From positions 1 through 57,823 of IMG/VR virus record IMGVR_UViG_3300008954_002723: a stretch of 57,823 bases of DNA; one strand, written 5' to 3'. The position numbers and the translations under genes are program-made. Shown here piece after piece: positions 42,941 to 51,140 of this stretch. Position 1 is the stretch's first letter. Each line of letters starts with the position of its first letter. The stretch is from a virus. The notes under the pieces were generated by a model. The model was given only the letters and a program-made list of their open reading frames with translations. It did no database searches and was not told the DNA's origin.

Positions 42941-43778
42941 ATCTTTTTAATTTATATTCTTCTTTTCTACTTAAAGGTTTAGGTGAAGGAACCTTAAATT
43001 TATTATTATAAAATTGTGTTTTTAATTTTTCTATTATTTCTTCTGGTAATATATTATCAAGTGTTTGGGAGGCGGATGTAAATAACATTCCCATCTTACC
43101 ACTTTTTATTACATATCGTGCGGATCTTTTTTTTGAAATTTTATTAGCTCCATCGGTATGTAACCCTAATAAGGGTGTAGGGTGTCGATATCTGGGTTTA
43201 ATATTTTGTTGTGACCTTATCCACCCATCAATATTTTTAACTGGCCACGGACCTTTTAATTTTTTTATATAAGAAGTTTTAGTACCCATAAATAAACCGG
43301 TTTGTGCTGGATTATTTTTATAAGTTGCCCTTTTAAAAGTAAATAAATGTAAAAATAACCCAACTCCAATATCTACCCAATTAAAATTGTTTAATAATTT
43401 ATCATGAGTAAATTGTAATCTATTGGCGGGTGAATAATTATCTGAGGCACATAATAAAAATGAAGTACCTTTAGCGTGGTTGGCTATAATTACCCATTTT
43501 CTTGATAATGGAATACGTGTTGATAGTTCAATATAAACAATCCTCTTGCAACCTACTTGTGTAAGTCTCTCTATATAAGGAAGTATTCCTTCGGGACTAA
43601 AATATCCCTTACTTGGTTCCTCACATATAATTAATTCCCAATTATATTGTGTTTCTTGTCTACATAAACTCTCTAGTTGTAACCATATAATATTTTTATT
43701 TTCCCAAGTGGGCAATGCCACACATATATCTATAGTATTTCCACTTAGGTTTAATATTTCATGTATTTTTTTACTCAT
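42924..43778 (-). CDS. Glycosyltransferase family 2-like protein, copy A
   Basis: 284 residues. ICVALPTWENKNIIWLQLES (nucleotide-binding strand), NWELIICEEPSKG, then SFLLCASDNYSPANRL with the DxD-like Asp. TGLFMGTKTSYIKKLKGPWP and RSQQNIKPRYRHPTPLLGLH are shared nearly word for word with the gene at 49593-50345, so the two are paralogues. The shared H-T-D-G-A-N-K-I probably forms the active site. Expected to transfer a sugar onto a growing glycan. Basic C-terminal tail (SPKPLSRKEEYKLKRYGKIR). Confidence 0.8.
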   Translation of the reverse strand: MSKKIHEILNLSGNTIDICVALPTWENKNIIWLQLESLCRQETQYNWELIICEEPSKGYFSPEGILPYIERLTQVGCKRIVYIELSTRIPLSRKWVIIANHAKGTSFLLCASDNYSPANRLQFTHDKLLNNFNWVDIGVGLFLHLFTFKRATYKNNPAQTGLFMGTKTSYIKKLKGPWPVKNIDGWIRSQQNIKPRYRHPTPLLGLHTDGANKISKKRSARYVIKSGKMGMLFTSASQTLDNILPEEIIEKLKTQFYNNKFKVPSPKPLSRKEEYKLKRYGKIR

Positions 43779-44671
43779 GTTAACTTTTTAAATTTATTTG
43801 CTTCCATCAAAAAATAATTTTCACCAGTTAATTTATATAACATTTTTAATTGGTGGATATGAATTTGGTGATAAGGATTACTTTTAACTTTATGTTTTAG
43901 ACAATAAAAACTTCCTTTACTATTATTTCTAAATTTACTAATATATTTTTCTATAGTAGTAATAGAGGCATTTAATAATAACAAAGTTTCTTCGGTAGGG
44001 TTTAACCAATAGTAATCATATAAACCAAAAATCCCAAAAATGAATCCATTTAAAGTATTACATGGTTGTTCCATAGGATATTCTTCAATCCAATAATAAT
44101 TATTTTTATCCACATATACTACCCAAGGATCATAATATTCTTTTAAATTTTTAAAAGAATTAAAAATTAAGTCCGCATTTTTTTTATAAAGAGGTTCTTT
44201 AGTAGTATTATACATTCTAACCATTAGAGATAATATTTGTCCTTGGGACATTCCAGAGTACCATGGAGATTTTAATTTTTGATTTTTAATACCATGTAAA
44301 TTATAATTAAAATTATAGGGAAAATAAAGTGCATCATTAATTAACTGAGAATTTTCTATTATTTTTTTTGTAAATTTTTTAACCCGTAACAGATATTCTT
44401 CATTATTAGTAAGATGATAACTAAATAGATATCTAAAACATTGTTGGGTTATTCTCACTGGGGTATAACCCATATTTTTATTTTTAATGGGAAATCCTTC
44501 GATATCTTTGGGGTATTTTTTATTGGCGTAACTCCTACCCATTTTACCTAATGGGGTTATATTCCCTTTATCGGTGGGTTGTAAATTATTACTACTTTCC
44601 TTATCGGGAAAATCCCAATAATTGGTTTTTAAAATATTATAATTTTTATTTATAATTTTTTCTTTAATCAT
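43775..44671 (-). CDS. D-glucuronyl C5-epimerase domain protein
   Basis: 298 residues. SPWYSGMSQGQILSLMVRMY (136-155), YYWIEEYPMEQPCNTLNGFI (193-212) and FGIFGLYDYYWL are the hallmark stretches of the heparosan-N-sulfate-glucuronate C5-epimerase C-terminal domain family (PF06662): SGM-x-QG, EEYP and LNGF-x-GLYD. The N-terminal beta domain of the animal enzymes is missing; only the alpha/alpha-barrel remains. It would invert C5 of a uronic acid within a polymer (GlcA to IdoA type). No signal peptide, so it acts in the cytoplasm. Neighbours are glycosyltransferases, with a sulfotransferase 4 kb away. Confidence 0.8.
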   Translation of the reverse strand: MIKEKIINKNYNILKTNYWDFPDKESSNNLQPTDKGNITPLGKMGRSYANKKYPKDIEGFPIKNKNMGYTPVRITQQCFRYLFSYHLTNNEEYLLRVKKFTKKIIENSQLINDALYFPYNFNYNLHGIKNQKLKSPWYSGMSQGQILSLMVRMYNTTKEPLYKKNADLIFNSFKNLKEYYDPWVVYVDKNNYYWIEEYPMEQPCNTLNGFIFGIFGLYDYYWLNPTEETLLLLNASITTIEKYISKFRNNSKGSFYCLKHKVKSNPYHQIHIHQLKMLYKLTGENYFLMEANKFKKLT

Positions 44672-45489
44672 TATTTTTTAATTTTTAACCAATCTTTATC
44701 ATCTACTAAATATTCTAATACTTTTTCCCTTAAACTACTATCCTTTTCACCAATTGTTTTTCTTTCATCTGTAATATAATTTTTAATATCTTCTATACTC
44801 GACCACTGTAGTACATGTGGACCATTTATAACATTACTTATTACCTTTAACCCACATAACCCCATTTCTATAACACCTCCAGCGCCACCGCCACCTGGAG
44901 ATAAACCTAACCCAATAAAGCATTCTTTATAAAAATTTATTCCTACTTCTTTTTTCCATTTTTGTAAATCTATTACTCCATTAGTGGTGGGGTTTAATAA
45001 AAGAAGATCTTTTTTCACTTTTAATTCTTGAATTATATTCATACCGTAATAGTTTAATATTGCAGGTGAAAGTTTTACCTTTTTTCTATTATGAGTAGGC
45101 ATATAAGAAAAAATTTTATTACCTTTTTTTATGGGATTAAAATTATTTTTTTCATAAAAACTTCTTATAGGGGGGATGATCTCACAATGTATTCCTATTT
45201 TTTTTAAGTGAGATGGTACAAAATTTAAACACGTAATATGTCGAATATTAGGGTGACTCGCAATAAATTTAAGTGGAATCTGATTAAATTGGTTATAGGA
45301 ATCCACCCCACACCAAACTATAGTTAGATGTGATTTACATTTTTTAATAATTTTACCATCTATCTTATTATAAACCCCAAATATTATTAAAGGCTCATTA
45401 AAATTAATTTTACTTTTTAATTTAAAATGATTAACAAAATTAAAAGACTTCATTGATGCTGAGTTATATCCTTGTTTAAAATATTCCAT
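44671..45489 (-). CDS. Glycosyltransferase-like protein, GT-B type
   Basis: 272 residues. LIIFGVYNKIDGKIIKKCKS, LTIVWCGVDSYNQ, FVPSHLKKIGIHCEIIPPIR, ILNYYGMNIIQELKV and CFIGLGLSPGGGGAGGVIEM followed by GLCGLKVISN. The last is the donor-binding Gly-rich loop plus Glu of GT4-type enzymes, and IPPIR marks the hinge between the two Rossmann domains. The N-terminal domain is shortened relative to standard GT4 proteins (about 350 aa). Adjacent to the C5-epimerase with a 1-nt overlap, so the two probably act on the same glycan. Confidence 0.7.
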   Translation of the reverse strand: MEYFKQGYNSASMKSFNFVNHFKLKSKINFNEPLIIFGVYNKIDGKIIKKCKSHLTIVWCGVDSYNQFNQIPLKFIASHPNIRHITCLNFVPSHLKKIGIHCEIIPPIRSFYEKNNFNPIKKGNKIFSYMPTHNRKKVKLSPAILNYYGMNIIQELKVKKDLLLLNPTTNGVIDLQKWKKEVGINFYKECFIGLGLSPGGGGAGGVIEMGLCGLKVISNVINGPHVLQWSSIEDIKNYITDERKTIGEKDSSLREKVLEYLVDDKDWLKIKK

Positions 45490-46683
45490 TTATTTACCTT
45501 TTTCACATACTAAATATATACTCGAACATAAATCTGGGTATTGTTGTCCTAAAGAATAACATCCATCTAAATATTCTTTTGAGATAATATCTGTTTTTAA
45601 CAATTGGTCCCATTGGAAATTGGCCAGAGCCTTAAAGAATATTCCCGAGCGATGAATTATTTTTAGTCCACTTAATGAAGCGTCTCTTTCTAGAGTATCT
45701 AAGGAATATGTAATTCTATGTCCATGTTTTTCTTCCGAAGGAGTAATAGCACTATTATGAGGTATTAATCCCATTTTTACAGCAATTTGTCTTGAGGGAG
45801 CATTTGCATTAGGACATACTATAAATAATCTGCCCTCATCACTTAACCACTCGTCGTTTATTTTTTTTAAAATCTTAACAGGATCATCTAAATGTTCTAA
45901 AACATGAGTTAGTATAATATTATCATATTTAGTAGGTAAAACGGCTTCTTCAAATAATGAATTAACATATTTAACATTATGACCACAAAAATAAACTGAG
46001 TTATGGTCCATTTCTTCATAATTTAAACCATTAAGTCCTCTAGCTTCTTTTATTGCTTCGTTAGAAGCTTCTACACACGTTATATCATCAAAATAAGGGG
46101 TGAGTCTTTTTGTAAAATCTCCTTTAAAACTCCCTAATTCAAGTAAATTCCCTTTAACAGAAAAGGGAAGGAAGGATTTTAACATATAAGGGTGCATTAC
46201 ATCAAAATCAAAGTTATAAGCATATTTGTGGTCTTCAGTATCTTTTAATTCTTTATTATAGTCTCTAAGATTTTGCTCCAGTATTATTGTCTTATCCTTC
46301 ATATCATATAATTTATAGTTATGTTTTTTGTATAGTTTAATTGCTTTTTCATTTTCTTTAAAAACTTCTAATCTTATTTTACTATACTTTTTATATTGAA
46401 AATATTCACTACATTCCTTTAATAATTGGCTAGCAATACCTTTTTGTTTATAATTAGGGTCAACACTAACATTAGTAATCCATCCTATTTTATCTTTTTT
46501 AATATCATAAGCGGCAATCAAACCAATTAACTTACTATCTTCATGTTTAGTAAATAATATGGCATTCTTATGGAGTTTTTCAGCATATTCCCCAATATTA
46601 GTATAACTATCTAAAGGCGGGATGAACGTTGGCGAACAAACATCTAAATGTTTTTTTATTGTATCTATATCCATTATATTCAT
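45490..46683 (-). CDS. GNAT acetyltransferase / SAM methyltransferase fusion
   Basis: 397 residues in two domains. Residues about 1-135 are a GNAT N-acetyltransferase with ITNVSVDPNYKQKGIASQLL (acetyl-CoA loop QKGIAS). Residues about 150-397 are a class I SAM methyltransferase with LLELGSFKGDFTKRL (motif I), CVEAS, and ILTHVLEHLDDP (post-II/III), as in O-/N-methyltransferases of sugar clusters. N-acetylation plus methylation of an amino sugar is a logical joint activity (inference). The start at 46683 overlaps the upstream stop by ATGA, which supports this start over the Met three codons later. Confidence 0.8.
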   Translation of the reverse strand: MNIMDIDTIKKHLDVCSPTFIPPLDSYTNIGEYAEKLHKNAILFTKHEDSKLIGLIAAYDIKKDKIGWITNVSVDPNYKQKGIASQLLKECSEYFQYKKYSKIRLEVFKENEKAIKLYKKHNYKLYDMKDKTIILEQNLRDYNKELKDTEDHKYAYNFDFDVMHPYMLKSFLPFSVKGNLLELGSFKGDFTKRLTPYFDDITCVEASNEAIKEARGLNGLNYEEMDHNSVYFCGHNVKYVNSLFEEAVLPTKYDNIILTHVLEHLDDPVKILKKINDEWLSDEGRLFIVCPNANAPSRQIAVKMGLIPHNSAITPSEEKHGHRITYSLDTLERDASLSGLKIIHRSGIFFKALANFQWDQLLKTDIISKEYLDGCYSLGQQYPDLCSSIYLVCEKGK

Positions 46684-47642
46684 TTTTCTAAAATTGCCAA
46701 ACCAAAACCAAATCTACCAAAGTCATTACCATTATATAACATATAATGATTATTTTCTACTTCAAAAACATGAGGATAATGTTGCATTTGTGAATCCCAA
46801 CCAGTTTCGGAATATCCAATACCTCCAACATCATCTTCCCTACGCCAATTATATTTATCAACAGATGTCGCATACCCTATTTTATAACCCCTACCTTTAA
46901 TTTCTCTAAATTCTAAACCCTCTCTATAGACAAAATACATATGATATTTACCACCATAATAAAACACATCAGGACCAGCCTGACATTCATATTTACCTAA
47001 CCTATCTTCTATAATGTTTCTATCCTCTCTATCCCATTTTATCCCATCTGTAGAGGTTGCCATTTTATTTTTATAAATGATTTCCATTTTACCATCATTA
47101 TTGACCCATTCTGTCCCTGCTAAATAATACAAATACCACTTACCATCAAATATCCTAACTTTAGGGCCACTAATAACATAAGGTTCATTAATATCTGCAG
47201 ATAATATGGGACCAGTACCAACCCTATTAAATGTCTCACCACCATCTTGACTTATTGCCAAACCTATGGACGTATTAAAAGGTACTGACTTACATCTAGA
47301 CCACCCAGCATAATATAACCTAATACTGTCACCATCCCTAATAACTGAAGTAGGATAAACGGCATTCTCGTCAAAACTACCCGCACCTCCTAATGGTAAA
47401 ATAGGTTTTTCGGATACTCTTATAATTTTAGTTAAATCTCCCCTATCTAAATCTAAAAATGTAGTATGAGATGTTGCCTGCCCATCATTATCTTTAGGTG
47501 GTCTACATGAAAAATAAACTCTAACAAAATTATCAAAAACTAATGCGGAAGTGCATTGTGAATGACTATACATCCACTCTCTTTTAATCCCATCGTTCCA
47601 TATTTGAGGATTGAATATCTGCCCTATTTTTTTCCATTTCAT
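46680..47642 (-). CDS. Five-bladed beta-propeller glycoside hydrolase-like protein (GH43/GH130-type)
   Basis: 320 residues. Repeated blade motifs: WMYSHSQCTSALVFDNFVRV, IRLYYAGWSRCKSVPFNTSI followed by GLAISQDGGETF, YVISGPKVRIFDGKWYLYYL, KYECQAGPDVFYYGGKYHMY and NHYMLYNGNDFGRFGFGLAI. The pattern (G-x-A-x-S-x-D-G-x-x-F, W-Y-L-Y-Y) is that of the GH43/62/32/68/130 propeller folds. In phage and capsule clusters such proteins may trim or modify glycans. No signal peptide. Overlaps both neighbours by 4 nt, so it is an integral part of the operon. Confidence 0.75.
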   Translation of the reverse strand: MKWKKIGQIFNPQIWNDGIKREWMYSHSQCTSALVFDNFVRVYFSCRPPKDNDGQATSHTTFLDLDRGDLTKIIRVSEKPILPLGGAGSFDENAVYPTSVIRDGDSIRLYYAGWSRCKSVPFNTSIGLAISQDGGETFNRVGTGPILSADINEPYVISGPKVRIFDGKWYLYYLAGTEWVNNDGKMEIIYKNKMATSTDGIKWDREDRNIIEDRLGKYECQAGPDVFYYGGKYHMYFVYREGLEFREIKGRGYKIGYATSVDKYNWRREDDVGGIGYSETGWDSQMQHYPHVFEVENNHYMLYNGNDFGRFGFGLAILEK

Positions 47643-48346
47643 ACTAATGTGTAATTATTTAAATGTTCTTTTAATTGTTCTTTAGAGTTAAACATCATCA
47701 AATCAATAATAGAAAGCCAAGGTACGAAAACATTATCAAATTGTCCATATCTAACATCTCCTGTTTTGATAAAATTTAACTTTAAATTATGACTATGGAA
47801 TATTTCTTTAGAATATAACTCTAGCCCTCCTATTGCATTAATATAAACACTGGCCTTTTGTGCCTTACAAATCTCAATAACTTTATTTTGAGATCTCAAA
47901 GAATGATTCATATCTACTGTTGATGAGATGATAATTTTCGTTTCAACACCTAAGTATTTACATAAATTATTCACACTATTATATATGAATTTAAATAAGT
48001 TACTGTCCTCATACATGATACATTTTTCAATAATCGAATAGGCAGAGTCAAAATATTTAGCTTTCCTATATGATGACAAAATGAGGTTTAATATTTTTTG
48101 TCTGTCTTTTTCCCACGATAGGGATAATTGTCTATCCGAGACATCTAAAAAATCAGAATCTTTTTTTATAGGTAAAGTTATAATTCTATCTCTCCCATTA
48201 CATAAAATTCTATTCCTATTGATAAAACCCCTTTTTGTATATTGTATATTATCATAAATCACAAATTCGTCTACAGAATTAATTAACTGAAAATACCCAA
48301 TATATGGGAAGAAATAAGGTTGCATTATTGCCACTTTTTTATCCAT
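47639..48346 (-). CDS. WbqC-like family protein
   Basis: 235 residues from MDKKVAIMQPYFFPYIGYFQ (48346). The open frame extends 20 residues further, but that part overlaps the DegT gene and is not family-like. KVAIMQPYFFPYIGYFQLIN, YDNIQYTKRGFINRNRIL and ITLPIKK are the WbqC (PF08889) signature. The C-terminal TGDVRYGQFDNVFVPWLSII and DLMMFN complete the family. WbqC proteins sit in O-antigen and capsule clusters beside DegT aminotransferases and are linked to amino-sugar formation, with unclear chemistry. Here it is coupled to the DegT gene by an 8-nt overlap. Confidence 0.9.
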   Translation of the reverse strand: MDKKVAIMQPYFFPYIGYFQLINSVDEFVIYDNIQYTKRGFINRNRILCNGRDRIITLPIKKDSDFLDVSDRQLSLSWEKDRQKILNLILSSYRKAKYFDSAYSIIEKCIMYEDSNLFKFIYNSVNNLCKYLGVETKIIISSTVDMNHSLRSQNKVIEICKAQKASVYINAIGGLELYSKEIFHSHNLKLNFIKTGDVRYGQFDNVFVPWLSIIDLMMFNSKEQLKEHLNNYTLV

Positions 48347-48974
48347 TAGGGTTTGTATAAATTTTAAATTTAGAAAGATCCGGATAACTAATCTCTTTAT
48401 CCTCATTTATTTTAGGGGTTTCTCCATCATAAAATTGTTTCATCAATAATAATCCTCGGGTTGCCAATTCCGGTAACATATAAAAATTCCACCCAATCAT
48501 GTCAAAATGATCATCATGATAGGAACATTCTCTTCTTCCACTATATCGAGCTCTTCTAAACCATAAATAAGCATCATGATCATCGGTTAATATTGCGCCC
48601 CCTTTAGAGAGGTGTAAATGTTTATAAGGCCCTGTAAAAGATAAACACATTAAAGTATCTTTTATATACATATTATATGTAAATCTTAAAGCGGCATCCC
48701 ATACCCTAGTTGGTTTTAGTTGATAGGCGCCTTTTAATGACTTACCTTTAATTTTTTCAAATTTAACTTTTCCTCCTGCATGAATAATTTCACAAGGCAC
48801 TGAAGGATAAGTTCGATTAGGGATGATAATTTCTTTACCTTTAATATTTTCATACATTAAAGATAAAAAAATGGCATTACTTGCGTTATCTACTGCTATG
48901 GCATAGGGTGCACCTGTATATTTACATATTTCCTCTTCGAACTCATCAGTTATATTATATATTCCTATTGACAT
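48339..48974 (-). CDS. DegT/DnrJ/EryC1-type sugar aminotransferase, short form
   Basis: 211 residues. FEEEICKYTGAPYAIAVDNA with SNAIFLSLMY, EIIIPNRTYPSVPCEIIHAG, and SFTGPYKHLHLSKGGAILTD, in which Lys of YKHL is the likely PLP-binding residue. YSGRRECSYHDDHFDMIGWN, then FYMLPELATRGLLL, matches the family's R-Y-G... G-x-N-x-R/Y-M region. Family members have about 370 residues; the C-terminal domain is missing here and the frame ends cleanly at the WbqC gene. Short DegT proteins beside WbqC may work as a pair. It would aminate a keto-sugar such as the product of the dehydrogenase at 41.9 kb. Confidence 0.8.
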   Translation of the reverse strand: MSIGIYNITDEFEEEICKYTGAPYAIAVDNASNAIFLSLMYENIKGKEIIIPNRTYPSVPCEIIHAGGKVKFEKIKGKSLKGAYQLKPTRVWDAALRFTYNMYIKDTLMCLSFTGPYKHLHLSKGGAILTDDHDAYLWFRRARYSGRRECSYHDDHFDMIGWNFYMLPELATRGLLLMKQFYDGETPKINEDKEISYPDLSKFKIYTNPNG

Positions 48975-48983
48975 ATTTTATAT

Positions 48984-49589
48984 TTATTGAGATTTATTTT
49001 TATGGGGGAATGAAATGTTAGGGATGGCGCATTCCAAAAAATCACATATTTTTTCCCATCCATCACCTTCTTCAAAATCCATAATTAATAATTTATTTTT
49101 TTTGTTTTTAAAATATTTTTTAATATTATCATTATGATTATTATAAACTTTAATATATTTTTCCTTAGCTTCGGTAATAGTAGGTGCATCATTATCAAAC
49201 ATTTGTAAATGATATTTTTGCATTGCGTCTTTATTAACACCTTTTTGTCCAGTTTTTATGTTACCTTTAAAAATAGAAGTACTATTACCATAAAATCTAA
49301 CTATAGAATCAAACCATTTTTCTTCTTTTCTGATAGTAAGAATAAATTGGGACTCTTTATAATATTTATCCATCTTTTTATATACATCGGGAAAAAACCA
49401 AGGATAATCCGCAAAACACTTATATTTTTTTGCATAATCATAAATTTTATTTTCTTCACCATTATAATAATATTCTGATAATTTTCTATCTATAGGGCAA
49501 TATGGTTTAATGTTGAGAATATTAAATATTTCTCTTAGGGTGGTCGTTCCGGTTTTATTAAATCCAATGCCAATAATTTTTTTATTCAT
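48984..49589 (-). CDS. Sulfotransferase (PAPS-dependent, Sulfotransfer_4-like)
   Basis: 201 residues. IIGIGFNKTGTTTLREIFNI carries the 5'-phosphosulfate loop (KTGTTTL, residues 12-18). ADYPWFFPDVYKKMDKYY and FILTIRKEEKWFDSIVRFYG carry the 3'-phosphate-binding Arg/Ser segment. KLLIMDFEEGDGWEKICDFL is the typical end of the family. The length and order agree with the PF17784 type. It transfers sulfate from PAPS to an acceptor; in this cluster the acceptor is probably the glycan. No PAPS-synthesis gene is in the window, so the host must supply PAPS. Confidence 0.85.
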   Translation of the reverse strand: MNKKIIGIGFNKTGTTTLREIFNILNIKPYCPIDRKLSEYYYNGEENKIYDYAKKYKCFADYPWFFPDVYKKMDKYYKESQFILTIRKEEKWFDSIVRFYGNSTSIFKGNIKTGQKGVNKDAMQKYHLQMFDNDAPTITEAKEKYIKVYNNHNDNIKKYFKNKKNKLLIMDFEEGDGWEKICDFLECAIPNISFPHKNKSQ

Positions 49590-49592
49590 CCT

Positions 49593-50345
49593 TTAAACTT
49601 TTTCATATTTAAAATTTCTATTTAACTTAGTTAAAATATCTACTGGGATAATATCCTCAATTTTTTGTTGTGGTGGGTTAAAATGTACCCCATATTTTCC
49701 TTTTCTATATAAATTTTTCCTACTTATAGAAATTTTATTAGCACCATCCGTATGTAATCCCATTAATGGTAGATTATGACGATATCTGGGTTTAATATTT
49801 TGTTGAGAACGTATCCAGTTATCAATATATTTTTCCGGCCACGGACCTTTTAATTTTTTCATAATAGATGTTTTAGTACCCATAAACAATCCCGTCTGGT
49901 TGGGTTGATTTTTAAATGTGGCACAATTAAACTCATTTAAATTTAAAAAAAGTCCGGTTGCAACGTCAAACCAATTATATTTTTCTTTTAAATGGTTATG
50001 AGTAATTTCTATTCTATTGGGTGGGGAATAATTATCCGAGGCTGCCAATATAAATGTTTCCGATTTAGCAGTGTTAGCCATAATCCACCATTTTTGAGAT
50101 AATGGCACATGTTTTGTTAAGGGCATATAATTAATATTAATACATCCTACTTTTTCTAATCTTTCTTTATACGACATTATTACTTCTTCGCCGGCCATAT
50201 TTTTACTTTGTTCTTCACAGACAATTAATTCCCAATTATACTGGGTTTCTTGTCTACATAAACTCTCTAGTTGTAACCATATAATATTTTTATTTTCCCA
50301 AGTGGGTAATGCTACACTAACTTCTATTTTCATTCCTTTATCCAT
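49593..50345 (-). CDS. Glycosyltransferase family 2-like protein, copy B
   Basis: 250 residues from MDKGMKIEVSVALPTW; the upstream ATG at 50366 would overlap the preceding gene. VSVALPTWENKNIIWLQLES, NWELIVCEEQSK, FILAASDNYSPPNRIEITHN, TGLFMGTKTSIMKKLKGPWP and RSQQNIKPRYRHNLPLMGLH repeat copy A (42924-43778). A 62-nt block coding for the LQLESLCRQET region is identical in both genes. Probably transfers a related sugar in the same pathway. It lacks the basic C-terminal tail of copy A. Confidence 0.8.
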   Translation of the reverse strand: MDKGMKIEVSVALPTWENKNIIWLQLESLCRQETQYNWELIVCEEQSKNMAGEEVIMSYKERLEKVGCININYMPLTKHVPLSQKWWIMANTAKSETFILAASDNYSPPNRIEITHNHLKEKYNWFDVATGLFLNLNEFNCATFKNQPNQTGLFMGTKTSIMKKLKGPWPEKYIDNWIRSQQNIKPRYRHNLPLMGLHTDGANKISISRKNLYRKGKYGVHFNPPQQKIEDIIPVDILTKLNRNFKYEKV

Positions 50346-50349
50346 ATTT

Positions 50350-51138
50350 CTATTTAAATGTATCACATCTTTCTATTATTTTATTAACCACAGGATTAAT
50401 TTTTAAGTTATGTCTACCATAAGTAGTTCTGCGAATCATATTATCAAATGCAATTCTTTCTTGTTTATTAATAAGAGTGGTAAGACTTTTTTGGTGAGCT
50501 CTATAATAAAATATATAATCATTAATAGGTAATGTGGTAGTAAATTTACTTAACCTAACTAATAATTCATAATCACAAGAGAATCTATTATGGTGATAAC
50601 CACCACACATATCAAATACATGTTTTTTTATCATTATCGCCCCAGCGGCTTGTGCCGTTGCATTACTAACAACATTTTCTATATTGTCAACAAATACTTT
50701 ATATTTAAATTTTACAATATCATATTTAGGATCAGTTTTAGAGAGTGCCTCTATTCCTGTGGGCATCATTACATCATCACTACCAAACACTATAATATTA
50801 TCATATTTAATATGGGGTATTAAAGTATTTAACGCCACATATGCGCCCATATTTTTTTCTAAATTAAACACATCTAAATTTCTATATTTATCTTTAATTT
50901 CTATTATTTTTTTAAATGTTTCCGGACAACCATCCACCCCTACTAATACTTGAAATTTATTCTTTTCATTTTTATAAAATGTCTGATTTTCAATAGAATC
51001 TAAACATTCCTCAATATAATCAACGTTCTTGTATGTAGATATAAGTATAGTAGTATTAAAATTATTATTTACATAAGATGGGCGAGATAACTCTTCATCC
51101 TCAATTACATTAAAAAAATCTAAATTAGTTCCTACCAT
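50350..51138 (-). CDS. Glycosyltransferase family 2 (GT-A)
   Basis: 262 residues. TTILISTYKNVDYIEECLDS (nucleotide-binding strand), FQVLVGVDGCPETFKKI, EKNMGAYVALNTLI and YDNIIVFGSDDVMMPTGIEA (the DxD motif as S-D-D) are standard GT2 features. They are followed by GAIMIKKHVFDMCGGYHHNR and SCDYELLVRLS (acceptor/catalytic D). Cytoplasmic, no membrane helices, so it is not a polymerising synthase. Part of the minus-strand glycan operon, 2 nt after the tandem glycosyltransferase. Confidence 0.88.
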   Translation of the reverse strand: MVGTNLDFFNVIEDEELSRPSYVNNNFNTTILISTYKNVDYIEECLDSIENQTFYKNEKNKFQVLVGVDGCPETFKKIIEIKDKYRNLDVFNLEKNMGAYVALNTLIPHIKYDNIIVFGSDDVMMPTGIEALSKTDPKYDIVKFKYKVFVDNIENVVSNATAQAAGAIMIKKHVFDMCGGYHHNRFSCDYELLVRLSKFTTTLPINDYIFYYRAHQKSLTTLINKQERIAFDNMIRRTTYGRHNLKINPVVNKIIERCDTFK

Positions 51139-51140
51139 TT

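Noticed and set aside
48339-48406. Frameshift splitting one gene into DegT and WbqC parts
   Set aside because: WbqC has its own complete conserved N terminus from 48346, and the two families are distinct.
43651-50306. Insertion-sequence or mobile-element repeat
   Set aside because: The 62-nt identical blocks are coding and lie at homologous places in paralogous genes; there are no terminal repeats or transposase.
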